Assembly (NCBI GenBank): GCA_015063785.1
Contig: SVTM01000013.1
Span: 1-58,264 of the forward strand
Reading direction: 5' to 3'
Length of the DNA: 58,264 nt
Source of the DNA: Oscillospiraceae bacterium
GTDB taxonomy: Bacteria > Bacillota > Clostridia > Oscillospirales > CAG-382
The notes under the pieces are model-generated. The model was given only the letters and a program-made list of their open reading frames with translations, was not told the origin of the DNA and did no database searches. The position numbers were made by a program, and so were the translations under genes. The number at the start of each line of letters is the position of its first letter. Position 1 is the first letter of the stretch. Of the stretch, positions 8,563-16,319 are shown in pieces.

Positions 8563-9363
8563 ATGATAAAAGACAAAAACCTCCCCCACGCCATTTTTCT
8601 TGATATCGACGGAACTTTGATGGAAAGCGCAGGGGCAGCAAGCATAATATACGGTGAGATACCCGAAAGAAACAAAAAAGCAATTCTCAAAGCGCAAGCT
8701 CTCGGTCACAAAGTGCTGATAAACACAGGGCGCGGCTATGCTTGTCTTCCCGAAGCATGCTTTGACAAAAGCATCACTTTTGACGGTTTTATCACGGGAC
8801 TCGGAAGCTATGTTGAGGTTGACGGCAAAACTGTTTTTCGCAATGATATTTCCGATAAAGCCCTTGATGAAATTCTTGAATACGTTCTGTCAAACAAGCT
8901 TTGTTGCCGTTTTCATGGAAAGTATAAAAGGATATATGCCGATCCCGAAAAAAGAATTCCCACCCTTTGGGAGTGGATAGATTCAAAAGAAAGCTTCTAT
9001 GAGATGTTGGGAGACGACCGAATCTCAAAGATAACTATCGACAGAAACCTCAGCGGAGAATATCTTGAATTTCTTTCACAAAGGCTGGAGGTTTACAGAC
9101 ATTCGCCCGTCATAGGAGAAGCAGTATCTGCAGGTTGCAGCAAATCCCGCGGAATGATGCTTGCCCTTGAAGCACTCGGCATCCCCACCGAGCGAAGCAT
9201 TGCCATGGGTGACAGCATCAACGATACCGACGTTTTGCGCGCTGCCGGCACAGCTGTGGCCCCCGCAAACGCCTGCGACGAAATCAAATCCATCTGCGAA
9301 GTTGTGACTCTTTCGGATGTGGAGGGCGGAGTCGGCGCCGCCATAGAGGAGCTTCTTTTATAA
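8563..9363 (+). CDS. Cof-type HAD-IIB family phosphatase, paralogue
   Basis: This 266-residue HAD hydrolase is the tandem paralogue of the gene before it. Motif I is DIDGTLM near residue 15, followed by NTGRGY and the Mg2+-binding GDSINDTDVL near 217. The cap domains of the two proteins are clearly diverged, which suggests different substrates after a duplication. It ends 37 bp before the promoter of the aromatic operon. No clear terminator was seen in the gap. Confidence 0.87.
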   Translation: MIKDKNLPHAIFLDIDGTLMESAGAASIIYGEIPERNKKAILKAQALGHKVLINTGRGYACLPEACFDKSITFDGFITGLGSYVEVDGKTVFRNDISDKALDEILEYVLSNKLCCRFHGKYKRIYADPEKRIPTLWEWIDSKESFYEMLGDDRISKITIDRNLSGEYLEFLSQRLEVYRHSPVIGEAVSAGCSKSRGMMLALEALGIPTERSIAMGDSINDTDVLRAAGTAVAPANACDEIKSICEVVTLSDVEGGVGAAIEELLL

Positions 9364-9399
9364 AAATTGCATAAAATTCGGTTTTTTTCAAAAAAGCCC

Positions 9400-9428
9400 T
9401 TGACAAATGCAAAAAACAGGTATATAAT
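9400..9428 (+). promoter_or_regulatory. Consensus promoter of the aromatic amino acid operon
   Basis: A perfect -35 box TTGACA (9400-9405), a 17-bp spacer and a perfect -10 box TATAAT (9423-9428). The transcript should start near 9435, about 45 bases before the leader peptide. A promoter this strong fits control by premature termination downstream. Confidence 0.9.
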
Positions 9429-9478
9429 GCAAGCATCAATTTGAAACATTCACCGAAGCGAAAGGAATCAACACCCCT

Positions 9479-9565
9479 ATGCTCACAATGACAAGAAACT
9501 ACTTTTATAGCTTCTTTTTTGGCTTTGCTTTTTACTTTAGCAAGGTCTTTCGTCGTTGTGCTTAA
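9479..9565 (+). CDS. Aromatic leader peptide of the aro/pheA attenuator
   Basis: A 28-codon reading frame starts at ATG 9479 (or the in-frame ATG 9488) and stops at TAA 9563-9565, behind the purine-rich GCGAAAGGA. Eight of its 28 residues are Phe and three are Tyr, most packed into codons 8-20 (NYFYSFFFGFAFYF). The peptide has no plausible function of its own. Its size, aromatic run, position between a strong promoter and a terminator, and the chorismate-to-phenylpyruvate operon downstream match leader peptides such as E. coli PheL. Ribosomes should stall in the Phe/Tyr run when charged tRNA-Phe or tRNA-Tyr is scarce. That this ORF is translated is inferred. Confidence 0.85.
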   Translation: MLTMTRNYFYSFFFGFAFYFSKVFRRCA

Positions 9566-9644
9566 ATTCATAAGGCTTGATTTTTTAAGAGAGTAAAAAC
9601 GATGAAAGACCGTAGCAGATTATCGCCGCGGTCTTATTTTTATT
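9544..9644 (+). promoter_or_regulatory. Transcription attenuator: antiterminator and terminator helices
   Basis: Two exclusive helices can be drawn. The antiterminator pairs GGTCTTTCGTCGTT (9544-9557) with AACGATGAAAGACC (9598-9611), 14 base pairs with one G-U. The terminator pairs AAGACCG (9606-9612) with CGGTCTT (9629-9635) and is followed by ATTTTTATT. Both use 9606-9611, so only one can exist at a time. The 5' arm of the antiterminator lies in the last codons of the leader peptide. A ribosome stalled upstream at Phe/Tyr codons leaves that arm free, while one that reaches the stop codon covers it and lets the terminator form. A T-box motif is not present. Confidence 0.85.
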
Positions 9645-9702
9645 CTCGCACAAAGCAAATGAAAAAAAGAAATTTTTTTATTACCGAAAGGAAGAAAATA
9701 TC

Positions 9703-10710
9703 ATGGTAATCGTATTAAAGAACAACTACGACCAAGTACAGCTCGACAAACTCACCGCATGGATCCGCGAAATGAAGATCGAACCCCATTTCACCCACGG
9801 TGAAAGCCAGACCATCATGGGTCTTGTGGGCGACACCTCCAAGATCGACATCGATATGCTCGGTGCTCTCGACATTGTCGAAAGCATCAAGCGCGTATCC
9901 GAACCCTACAAGCAGGCAAACAGAAAATTCCATCCCGAAGATACAATCATTACTCTTGAAAACGGCGCAAAGATCGGCGGCGGCAACCTTATGGTAATGG
10001 CAGGCCCCTGCTCGATCGAATCGGAAGAACAGCTCACAGAGATCGCCATGGCAGTAAAGAAGAGCGGCGCAAACGTGCTCCGCGGCGGCGCATTCAAGCC
10101 CAGAACTTCTCCCTACGCTTTCCAGGGCATGCGTGAGGACGGACTTGCTCTGCTCATCAAGGTAAAGGAAAAGACAGGTCTTCCCGTCGTCACCGAGATC
10201 ATGGACTACGAACACCTTCCCTACTTCAAGGATGTGGATATCATCCAGGTCGGCGCCCGCAATATGCAGAACTTCGAGCTTTTGAAGCATCTGGGCAGAT
10301 GCGACAAACCCATTCTTCTGAAGCGCGGACTTTCCAACACTCTTGAGGAGCTTCTTATGAGCGCCGAATACATCATGTCCGAGGGCAACGAAAAGGTTAT
10401 CCTTTGCGAGCGCGGCATCCGTACCTTTGAAACCGCCACAAGAAACACCCTTGACATTTCGGCAGTTCCTCTTCTTCATCAGATGACACACCTTCCCGTC
10501 GTTGTCGATCCCAGCCACGCCACAGGCAAAGCGGCACTTGTTCCTTCAATGGCTCTTGCAGGCATCGTTGCAGGTACAGACGGTCTTATCATTGAAGTGC
10601 ACAACAATCCACAGAAGGCTCTCTGCGATGGCGCACAGTCGCTCACCCCTGCCCAGTTCGACGAGCTTGCAGGCAAGATTGCCGGCGTAAAGGCAGTAGC
10701 TTACAGATAA
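9703..10710 (+). CDS. aroF: 3-deoxy-7-phosphoheptulonate (DAHP) synthase, type I-beta
   Basis: The enzyme condenses phosphoenolpyruvate and erythrose 4-phosphate to DAHP, the first step of the shikimate pathway. The 335-residue protein has an N-terminal ferredoxin-like domain (about 1-70). In related enzymes such as that of Thermotoga this domain carries feedback inhibition by Tyr or Phe. The (beta/alpha)8 barrel follows, with VMAGPCSIES, RGGAFKPRTSPYAFQG, GARNMQN, LLKRGL and VDPSHATG. It is the first structural gene behind the attenuator, with AAGGAAG before the ATG. Activity is thus probably controlled both at the enzyme and by transcription attenuation. Confidence 0.96.
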   Translation: MVIVLKNNYDQVQLDKLTAWIREMKIEPHFTHGESQTIMGLVGDTSKIDIDMLGALDIVESIKRVSEPYKQANRKFHPEDTIITLENGAKIGGGNLMVMAGPCSIESEEQLTEIAMAVKKSGANVLRGGAFKPRTSPYAFQGMREDGLALLIKVKEKTGLPVVTEIMDYEHLPYFKDVDIIQVGARNMQNFELLKHLGRCDKPILLKRGLSNTLEELLMSAEYIMSEGNEKVILCERGIRTFETATRNTLDISAVPLLHQMTHLPVVVDPSHATGKAALVPSMALAGIVAGTDGLIIEVHNNPQKALCDGAQSLTPAQFDELAGKIAGVKAVAYR

Positions 10711-10732
10711 AACACGAAAGGTCAAAAATTTC

Positions 10733-11776
10733 ATGACAACAGTTGACGTCAACGCTTCAACAAAGTACAGCGTTCACATCGGAAAAGGTCTTCTCCCCCA
10801 CGCGGGCGAAATGATATCAAAGGTCGTCTCGCCCTGCAAGGCAGCAATAATTTCTGACGATAAGGTTGCGCCGCTTTATGCAAAAACGGTGAGAGAAAGC
10901 CTTGAAAAGAGCGGTTTTTCGGTGGTTGAATATGCTTTTCCCAACGGGGAAGCTTCGAAAAACATTTCAACCTTTGCACAGATACTCGAATTTCTCGCCT
11001 CATCAAAGCTTTCGCGAACCGACATTGTGGTTGCTCTGGGTGGCGGAGTGGTGGGAGACATGGCAGGCTTTTGCGCCGCGTGCTATCTTCGCGGCATTCG
11101 CTTCGTGCAGATCCCCACAACTATCCTTGCCGCCTGCGATTCGTCGGTCGGCGGAAAAACGGCGGTCGACCTTGCAGCAGGAAAAAACCTGGCAGGGGCT
11201 TTCCATCAGCCCTCTATCGTCCTCTGCGACACCGACACTTTCAAAACCCTTGACAAAAGGCAGATCTCCTGCGGTTATGCCGAGATAATAAAATACGGTA
11301 TCATCTGTGATGAAAAGCTTTTTGAAAAGCTTTCATACGATGACAACGATATTGAGGATATTCTTTCGGTCTGTGTTTCGATCAAGCGCGACATCGTTGA
11401 ACGCGACGAAAAGGAAAGCGGCGACCGCAAGCTTTTGAACCTTGGCCACACGCTGGGACACGCCGTGGAAAAGCATTCGAACTTTTCCCTCACCCATGGA
11501 GAAGCCGTGGCAATAGGCATGGTGATGATCGCAAAGATCTCTGAAAAGCTCGGTGTCGGCCAAAACATTACCCAAAGGCTTCTGCCCATTCTTTCAAAAT
11601 ATTCTCTCCCCGAAAGCTACGATATTTCGGCAGGCGAGATTTTTGACATTGCGACGGGAGACAAAAAGGTCGACGGATCGTCGATAACCCTTGTGCTTCC
11701 CGAAGAAATAGGAAAATGCAGACTTGCAAAATACTCACTTTCCGAATTTTCAAAGATCCTTTCCGAAAACATCTGA
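10733..11776 (+). CDS. aroB: 3-dehydroquinate synthase
   Basis: This 347-residue NAD+- and metal-dependent enzyme converts DAHP to 3-dehydroquinate. Recognisable parts are the NAD-binding ALGGGVVGDMAGF, the IPTTILAACDSSVGGKTAVD block, and the C-terminal GHTLGHAVE and HGEAVAIGM segments that contain metal-ligand histidines. The length is normal for the family. It lies 22 bp behind aroF and 10 bp ahead of the aroA start. Confidence 0.96.
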   Translation: MTTVDVNASTKYSVHIGKGLLPHAGEMISKVVSPCKAAIISDDKVAPLYAKTVRESLEKSGFSVVEYAFPNGEASKNISTFAQILEFLASSKLSRTDIVVALGGGVVGDMAGFCAACYLRGIRFVQIPTTILAACDSSVGGKTAVDLAAGKNLAGAFHQPSIVLCDTDTFKTLDKRQISCGYAEIIKYGIICDEKLFEKLSYDDNDIEDILSVCVSIKRDIVERDEKESGDRKLLNLGHTLGHAVEKHSNFSLTHGEAVAIGMVMIAKISEKLGVGQNITQRLLPILSKYSLPESYDISAGEIFDIATGDKKVDGSSITLVLPEEIGKCRLAKYSLSEFSKILSENI

Positions 11777-11786
11777 CGGAGACATC

Positions 11787-13082
11787 ATGGAACAGAACAA
11801 TATAACAAAAACTCTTGCCCCGAAAATGACTCTTCGGGGCAATGTGGCTGTAATATCTTCAAAATCAGAGCTTCACAGGCTGATATTTTGCGCCTGTCTT
11901 GCAGACCGTCCCTGCACAATCGCTTTCAATTCCTCCCTGTCAAAGGATATTGAGGCAACCATCTCGTGCTTTCGCGCCTTGGGGGCGCAGATCGAGATCG
12001 GCGACGGCGAGATTTTGATCAAAAAACCGCTTGATTTCGAATATATACAAAACGGTCTTGAAAAAGACTCAGAGATATTCTGCAACGAAAGCGGATCTAC
12101 GGCACGTTTTATTCTGCCGCTCGTTTCGCTTCTGTGCAAAAACGGTGCTGTGCTGACAGGTGCAGGCAAGCTTCCCGAACGTCCTTTTTCTGATCTGTGT
12201 GGCAGTCTTTCTGCCCACGGAGCTATCTTTTCTGGCGATAAAATGCCGATTAAAGTTGTAAGAAACGCAAAACCTTGCGATGGCGCCACCTTTGAGATCA
12301 GCGGAAACATAAGCTCCCAATATCTTTCGGGGCTTCTTTTCATTCTTCCCCTTTGCAAAAACTCCTGCATTCGCCTGACTACGCCTCTTGAATCGGCAGG
12401 ATATGTGGATATGACGATCGACGCCATGAAAAAATTCGGCGTTGACGTGGTAAATAATAACGGAGTATATACGGCAAGAGGAGAATACCGCGTTATCAAT
12501 GACAAAATACGCGCTTTCGGCGACTGGTCAAACGCCGCTTTCTTTCTTTGCGGTGCAACGCAAGAACCTCTTACCGTTTCGGGCATCGATCCGTCATCAC
12601 TTCAGCCCGACAAAAAAATACTTGACCTTCTCACGTCGTGTGGTATAATAATTGAAGAAAAAGCCGATTTGGTAATCGTGAAACGAGGCGAAAAAATTCG
12701 TCCTTTCAGCTTTGATGCAGGCGAAAACCCAGATCTTGTTCCGATCCTTTGCGTGCTTGCGGCATCAATCGCAGGCGACAGCGTTATCTCAAATATCCGC
12801 CGTCTGCGCTTCAAGGAAAGCGACAGAGTGGCAACCGTTATTGATATGATAAGCTCGCTTGGCGGCAAAATTTGCGAGGAGGGAGACTGCATCCGCATCT
12901 GCGGAAGTGGGAAGCTTCTGGGCGGACGCGTAAACAGTCACAACGACCACCGCATTGCCATGTCGGCCGCCATCGCATCAATTTTTTGTGAAAACGATGT
13001 TATCATAGACGGAGCACAGGCTGTGGCAAAATCCTATCCCGACTTTTTCGAAACATTCAAAACTCTTACGGAGGAGACCTGA
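11787..13082 (+). CDS. aroA: 3-phosphoshikimate 1-carboxyvinyltransferase (EPSP synthase)
   Basis: The enzyme transfers the enolpyruvyl group of PEP to shikimate 3-phosphate. The 431-residue protein has two inverse alpha/beta domains. Diagnostic segments are SSKSELHR near the N-terminus (shikimate 3-phosphate and PEP binding), ESGSTARF, RFKESDRVA, and NDHRIAM near the C-terminus. The usual NAGTAMR-type loop reads NESGSTARF here, so the PEP loop is of the divergent class. Start at 11787 follows GACGGAG; an upstream in-frame ATG at 11724 would overlap aroB. The TGA shares one base with the aroC ATG. Confidence 0.94.
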   Translation: MEQNNITKTLAPKMTLRGNVAVISSKSELHRLIFCACLADRPCTIAFNSSLSKDIEATISCFRALGAQIEIGDGEILIKKPLDFEYIQNGLEKDSEIFCNESGSTARFILPLVSLLCKNGAVLTGAGKLPERPFSDLCGSLSAHGAIFSGDKMPIKVVRNAKPCDGATFEISGNISSQYLSGLLFILPLCKNSCIRLTTPLESAGYVDMTIDAMKKFGVDVVNNNGVYTARGEYRVINDKIRAFGDWSNAAFFLCGATQEPLTVSGIDPSSLQPDKKILDLLTSCGIIIEEKADLVIVKRGEKIRPFSFDAGENPDLVPILCVLAASIAGDSVISNIRRLRFKESDRVATVIDMISSLGGKICEEGDCIRICGSGKLLGGRVNSHNDHRIAMSAAIASIFCENDVIIDGAQAVAKSYPDFFETFKTLTEET

Positions 13083-14158
13083 TGAACACTTTCGGAGACA
13101 ACATAAAACTTTGCGTATTCGGGCAGTCGCACGCCGAGTGTATCGGCGTTACCATCGACGGTCTGCCCTCGGGCACAGCTGTTGACGAAGAATACGTGGC
13201 AAATATAATGGCGCTTCGCGCCCCCGGCAACTCTCCCCTTGCCACCAAGCGCAAAGAACCCGACAAAGTTGAATTTTTGTCAGGTGTTGTCGACGGAAAA
13301 ACCGTCGGCACGTCGGTCTGCGCCATAATCCGCAATTCCGACAGCCATTCTTCGGACTATTCGAGCATATTCAAAAAACCCCGTCCCTCCCACGCAGATT
13401 TTCCTGCCTACATACGTTACGGAGAAAACTTTGATCTGCGCGGCGGCGGACAGTTTTCGGGAAGACTTACGGCACCAATCTGCATCGCAGGAGCAATTGC
13501 GCTTTCAAATCTTGAAAAGATGGGAATCTCGGTTTCGTGTCACATAAAATCTGTGGGAGAGGTGCAGGATGTCCCCTTCTCGCCTACCGATGACGAAAAC
13601 GAGCTTGCAAAAAAGCTCAACTGCATGGCTTTTCCCGTTATTGACGAAAAAGCAGGCGACAAAATGGTTGAGACGATCGTAAAAGCTTCGGCAGAGCTTG
13701 ATTCTGTCGGCGGTGTTATCGAATGCAAGATAACGGGACTTCCTGTTGGTGTCGGCGAGCCGATGTTTGGCGGCATCGAAAACGTAATATCGCGCATGAT
13801 GTTTGGAATCCCTGCCGTCAAGGGCATCGAATTTGGTGCAGGCTTTGAGGGAAGCAAAATGCGTGGCTCGCAGTTTAACGACAGTTATTATTACGACAAG
13901 GACGTCAACGTCCGAACAAAGACCAACAATGCAGGCGGCATCTGCGGAGGCATGGCAACGGGTATGCCCGTTATCTTCCGTGTTGCCATAAAACCCACTC
14001 CGTCTATTGCAAAAGCACAGGAAACGGTTGATCTTGCCACCGGCAAAAACACCGTCATCGAGATCAAAGGCAGACACGATCCCTGCATTGCATCGCGCGC
14101 TTCGGTGGTTGTTCGCGCTGCCGCCGCTTTTGCGATATTTGATCTTTTGCAAAGCTGA
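13082..14158 (+). CDS. aroC: Chorismate synthase
   Basis: This 358-residue, FMN-dependent enzyme removes phosphate from EPSP to form chorismate. Family signatures are visible: FGQSHAECIGVTIDGLP at the N-terminus, RPSHADFPAYIRYG, RGGGQFSGRLTAP, and the NNAGGICGGMATGMP region. It overlaps aroA by one base, so translation is coupled. The next gene, pheA, starts 26 bp downstream and uses its product. Confidence 0.96.
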   Translation: MNTFGDNIKLCVFGQSHAECIGVTIDGLPSGTAVDEEYVANIMALRAPGNSPLATKRKEPDKVEFLSGVVDGKTVGTSVCAIIRNSDSHSSDYSSIFKKPRPSHADFPAYIRYGENFDLRGGGQFSGRLTAPICIAGAIALSNLEKMGISVSCHIKSVGEVQDVPFSPTDDENELAKKLNCMAFPVIDEKAGDKMVETIVKASAELDSVGGVIECKITGLPVGVGEPMFGGIENVISRMMFGIPAVKGIEFGAGFEGSKMRGSQFNDSYYYDKDVNVRTKTNNAGGICGGMATGMPVIFRVAIKPTPSIAKAQETVDLATGKNTVIEIKGRHDPCIASRASVVVRAAAAFAIFDLLQS

Positions 14159-14184
14159 AATCAAAAAAGGTAAGGTGACAAAAA

Positions 14185-15336
14185 ATGCAGCTTGATCTTG
14201 AAAAAATACGCGGCATGATAAACGGCATTGACGATGAAATAGTTGAGCTTTACAAAAAACGCCTTGCCCTTTGCGACGAGGTGGCGGCATATAAGATCAG
14301 CACGGGCAAAGCCGTGCTTGACAGAAGCCGCGAGGACAAGATAATCGAACGTCTCACGTCAAAGGTCGAAGAAAAAGACCGAGATGCCGTGGCAGGACTT
14401 TACAAGAGAATATTTGAAATAAGCCGCGCACGCCAATCGGCAAAGGTTTGCGGAATCAACGATTTTTATACCGGCATCCGCGAAAAGGCGCAAAAAAACG
14501 CCCCCTTCCCCAAAGAAGCGGCGGTTGCCTGCCAGGGCGTTGAGGGAGCATATTCCAGCATTGCCTGCAAGACTCTTTTTGAAGAGCCTGCGGCGATATA
14601 TTTTGAAAACTTCGAAAGCGTTTTCAAAAGCGTTTCGGCAGGTCTTTGCGAATACGGCATTCTCCCCTTTGAAAACAGCATCTACGGAAGCGTTTCGGAG
14701 GTTTACGAAATGCTCTCGCGCTTCGAGGGCCATGTGGTGCGCTCGGTGAAACTGCCGATACATCACGCACTTCTTGCAAAAGGCGGTTCTTCTGTTTCTG
14801 GCATAAAGGAGGTATATTCCCACCGCCAAGCCATAGGCCAGTGCAGCATTTTCCTCTCGCAGAACAAAAATCTCAAGGTCATCCCTTGTGAAAACACCGC
14901 AGTTGCGGCAAAAATGGTGGCCGAAAGCGAAAGAAGCGACATTGCCGCCATCTGCTCGCCCACCTGCGCCGAAAAATACGGTCTGTCGGTGCTGAAAAAG
15001 GATCTGCAAAACAGCAGCGTAAACTACACCATGTTCTATTGTATTTCAAAAGAACCCGAAATTTTCGAGGGCATCACCAAAACAGCCTTTATGTTCAATA
15101 TCAAAAACGAGTCGGGCTCGCTTGAAGGAGTTCTTTCGCGCTTCTCGATGGCAGGCATCAATCTGACAAAGATCGAAAGCCGCCCCATCCCCGGCAAGGA
15201 TTTTGAATTTATGTTCTATGCCGAGGCAGACACCGACGGTATAAACGACAAGATGCTCGAACTGTTTACCCAGTTTGAAAACGAGCTGGATTTCTTCAAA
15301 TTCATCGGAGCGTACAAAGAGGTTTGCGCAGAATAA
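14185..15336 (+). CDS. pheA: Bifunctional chorismate mutase / prephenate dehydratase (P-protein)
   Basis: The 383-residue protein joins three parts. An AroQ-type chorismate mutase helical domain (about 1-90) has IDDEIVELYKKR and the DRSRE segment. A prephenate dehydratase domain (about 110-285) contains VACQGVEGAYSS, LPFENSIYGSV and SSVNYTMFY. A C-terminal ACT domain (about 295-375) has the ESRP motif that binds Phe for feedback inhibition. It turns chorismate into phenylpyruvate, so the operon is directed to phenylalanine. The catalytic Thr-Arg-Phe of classical dehydratases appears here as NYTMF, with Met for Arg, which deserves attention. Confidence 0.94.
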   Translation: MQLDLEKIRGMINGIDDEIVELYKKRLALCDEVAAYKISTGKAVLDRSREDKIIERLTSKVEEKDRDAVAGLYKRIFEISRARQSAKVCGINDFYTGIREKAQKNAPFPKEAAVACQGVEGAYSSIACKTLFEEPAAIYFENFESVFKSVSAGLCEYGILPFENSIYGSVSEVYEMLSRFEGHVVRSVKLPIHHALLAKGGSSVSGIKEVYSHRQAIGQCSIFLSQNKNLKVIPCENTAVAAKMVAESERSDIAAICSPTCAEKYGLSVLKKDLQNSSVNYTMFYCISKEPEIFEGITKTAFMFNIKNESGSLEGVLSRFSMAGINLTKIESRPIPGKDFEFMFYAEADTDGINDKMLELFTQFENELDFFKFIGAYKEVCAE

Positions 15337-15348
15337 ATAATAAAAACA

Positions 15349-15429
15349 GGGCAGATAGCGAACCGACCTCCAAAAGTTAGACCAAAAATCTAACAAATGG
15401 GAGGTCGGTTCAAGTTTCTGCCCGTTTTT
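15349..15429 (+). terminator. Terminator of the aro/pheA operon, with nested palindrome
   Basis: The outer stem GGGCAGA (15349-15355) pairs with TCTGCCC (15417-15423) and is followed by GTTTTTTATT, a classical terminator end. The loop is unusually long because a 52-base palindrome (15360-15411) lies inside it. Convergent with the acyltransferase gene at 15438. Confidence 0.75.
15360..15411. mobile_element. Short palindromic IS-end-like element inside the terminator loop
   Basis: GAACCGACCTCC (15360-15371) is perfectly complementary to GGAGGTCGGTTC (15400-15411), with an inner GTTAGA/TCTAAC stem (15376-15381, 15389-15394). The segment ACCTCCAAAAGTTAGAC (15366-15382) matches 16 of 17 bases of the inverted-repeat segment next to the IS3-family relic at 50235-50251 (minus strand). 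Two facing ends with almost nothing between them suggest a MITE-like or end-to-end IS relic. Mobility is inferred, not seen. Confidence 0.5.
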
Positions 15430-15437
15430 TATTACAC

Positions 15438-16319
15438 TTAATCTATGCCAACGATCTTCTCTCCGTCAAATCGAAGCACGCCGTAAGAGTCTCCGAGATT
15501 GCCGCCGTTTTTAAGATAAGCCACAAGATTTCTTCTCAGCGAGCTGTCCTGCGGAGCTTTGTCGATGTCCTTGTATTCAACGCCGAAAATACGCCAAAAA
15601 TTGTCATTTTCAGGGTCTTCTTCCGAGAAAACAAGTTCGAAAAGTTCGGCAAACTTGCGAAGATTGGTGTTTTCGCCAAAGACCTTTACGGTTTCGGGAT
15701 ATAGTATCCACGAATGGCAGGTGATGATCATAATATCATCCTTCAAAACGCCCTCTTTTTTGAAGAAAGCATACGCCTTTTTCAAAGAGGCATACACTTC
15801 CTCTATGGGAAGTCTGCCTCCCGAGGGAATGTGACAATCAAAAACGCGATCGCCCTGCTTTATTTCCTTGAACTGTTCGCGAGGATAAGTAACCGCGCCG
15901 ATCTCGAGACGACCAAAGCTGAAAAGGGTTGTGAGGAAAAAGCGTCTGAACCAGCGTTTGAAAACAAACGTGCCACGAATACCAAAAACTTCCTTGCACT
16001 CGTTGTTTTTGCATGAAAGATCGTGCATTGTGTCATAAAACATCTCGTCATCATAGCCCTTGTTGCGGTAGATGCAATGGAGTGTGCGCGCACAGTAAAG
16101 AAGGAAAGTCATGTCAAGACTGTAGCGATGGATACAAAGCTTTTCGGCGATCTCTCCGAGGGTGTCAAAATATATTTCGCCGTTTCCGAAATAATCATCG
16201 TGGGCATCGAAAAATTTCGATGTGCATTCTTTGTCTGCAAGCACCTTTGCAAGACATTCTTCAAAATAATCGCCGTCTTCGGCGGAAAAACCGATTTTCT
16301 CACAAAATTCTTTTATCAT
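15438..16319 (-). CDS. GNAT-like acyltransferase domain protein (NAT_N/GNAT_C type)
   Basis: A 293-residue protein with a helical N-terminal half and a GNAT-like C-terminal half. The segment VFDCHIPSGGRLPIEEV near the middle is typical of the Firmicutes group annotated as acyltransferase domain-containing protein (formerly DUF5596). The acyl donor and acceptor are unknown. Its start overlaps the histidine phosphatase stop by four bases (ATGA), so the two are translationally coupled. It converges on the pheA terminator. Confidence 0.7.
   Translation of the reverse strand: MIKEFCEKIGFSAEDGDYFEECLAKVLADKECTSKFFDAHDDYFGNGEIYFDTLGEIAEKLCIHRYSLDMTFLLYCARTLHCIYRNKGYDDEMFYDTMHDLSCKNNECKEVFGIRGTFVFKRWFRRFFLTTLFSFGRLEIGAVTYPREQFKEIKQGDRVFDCHIPSGGRLPIEEVYASLKKAYAFFKKEGVLKDDIMIITCHSWILYPETVKVFGENTNLRKFAELFELVFSEEDPENDNFWRIFGVEYKDIDKAPQDSSLRRNLVAYLKNGGNLGDSYGVLRFDGEKIVGID

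Noticed and set aside
9363..9703. T-box riboswitch upstream of the aromatic operon
   Set aside because: The CCGCGGTCTT before the T run looked T-box-like, but the conserved AGGGTGGNACCGCG block and specifier stem are missing, and the region is fully explained by a leader peptide with exclusive helices.
15360..15411. CRISPR-like repeat
   Set aside because: There is a single palindrome and no repeat-spacer array or cas gene in the window.
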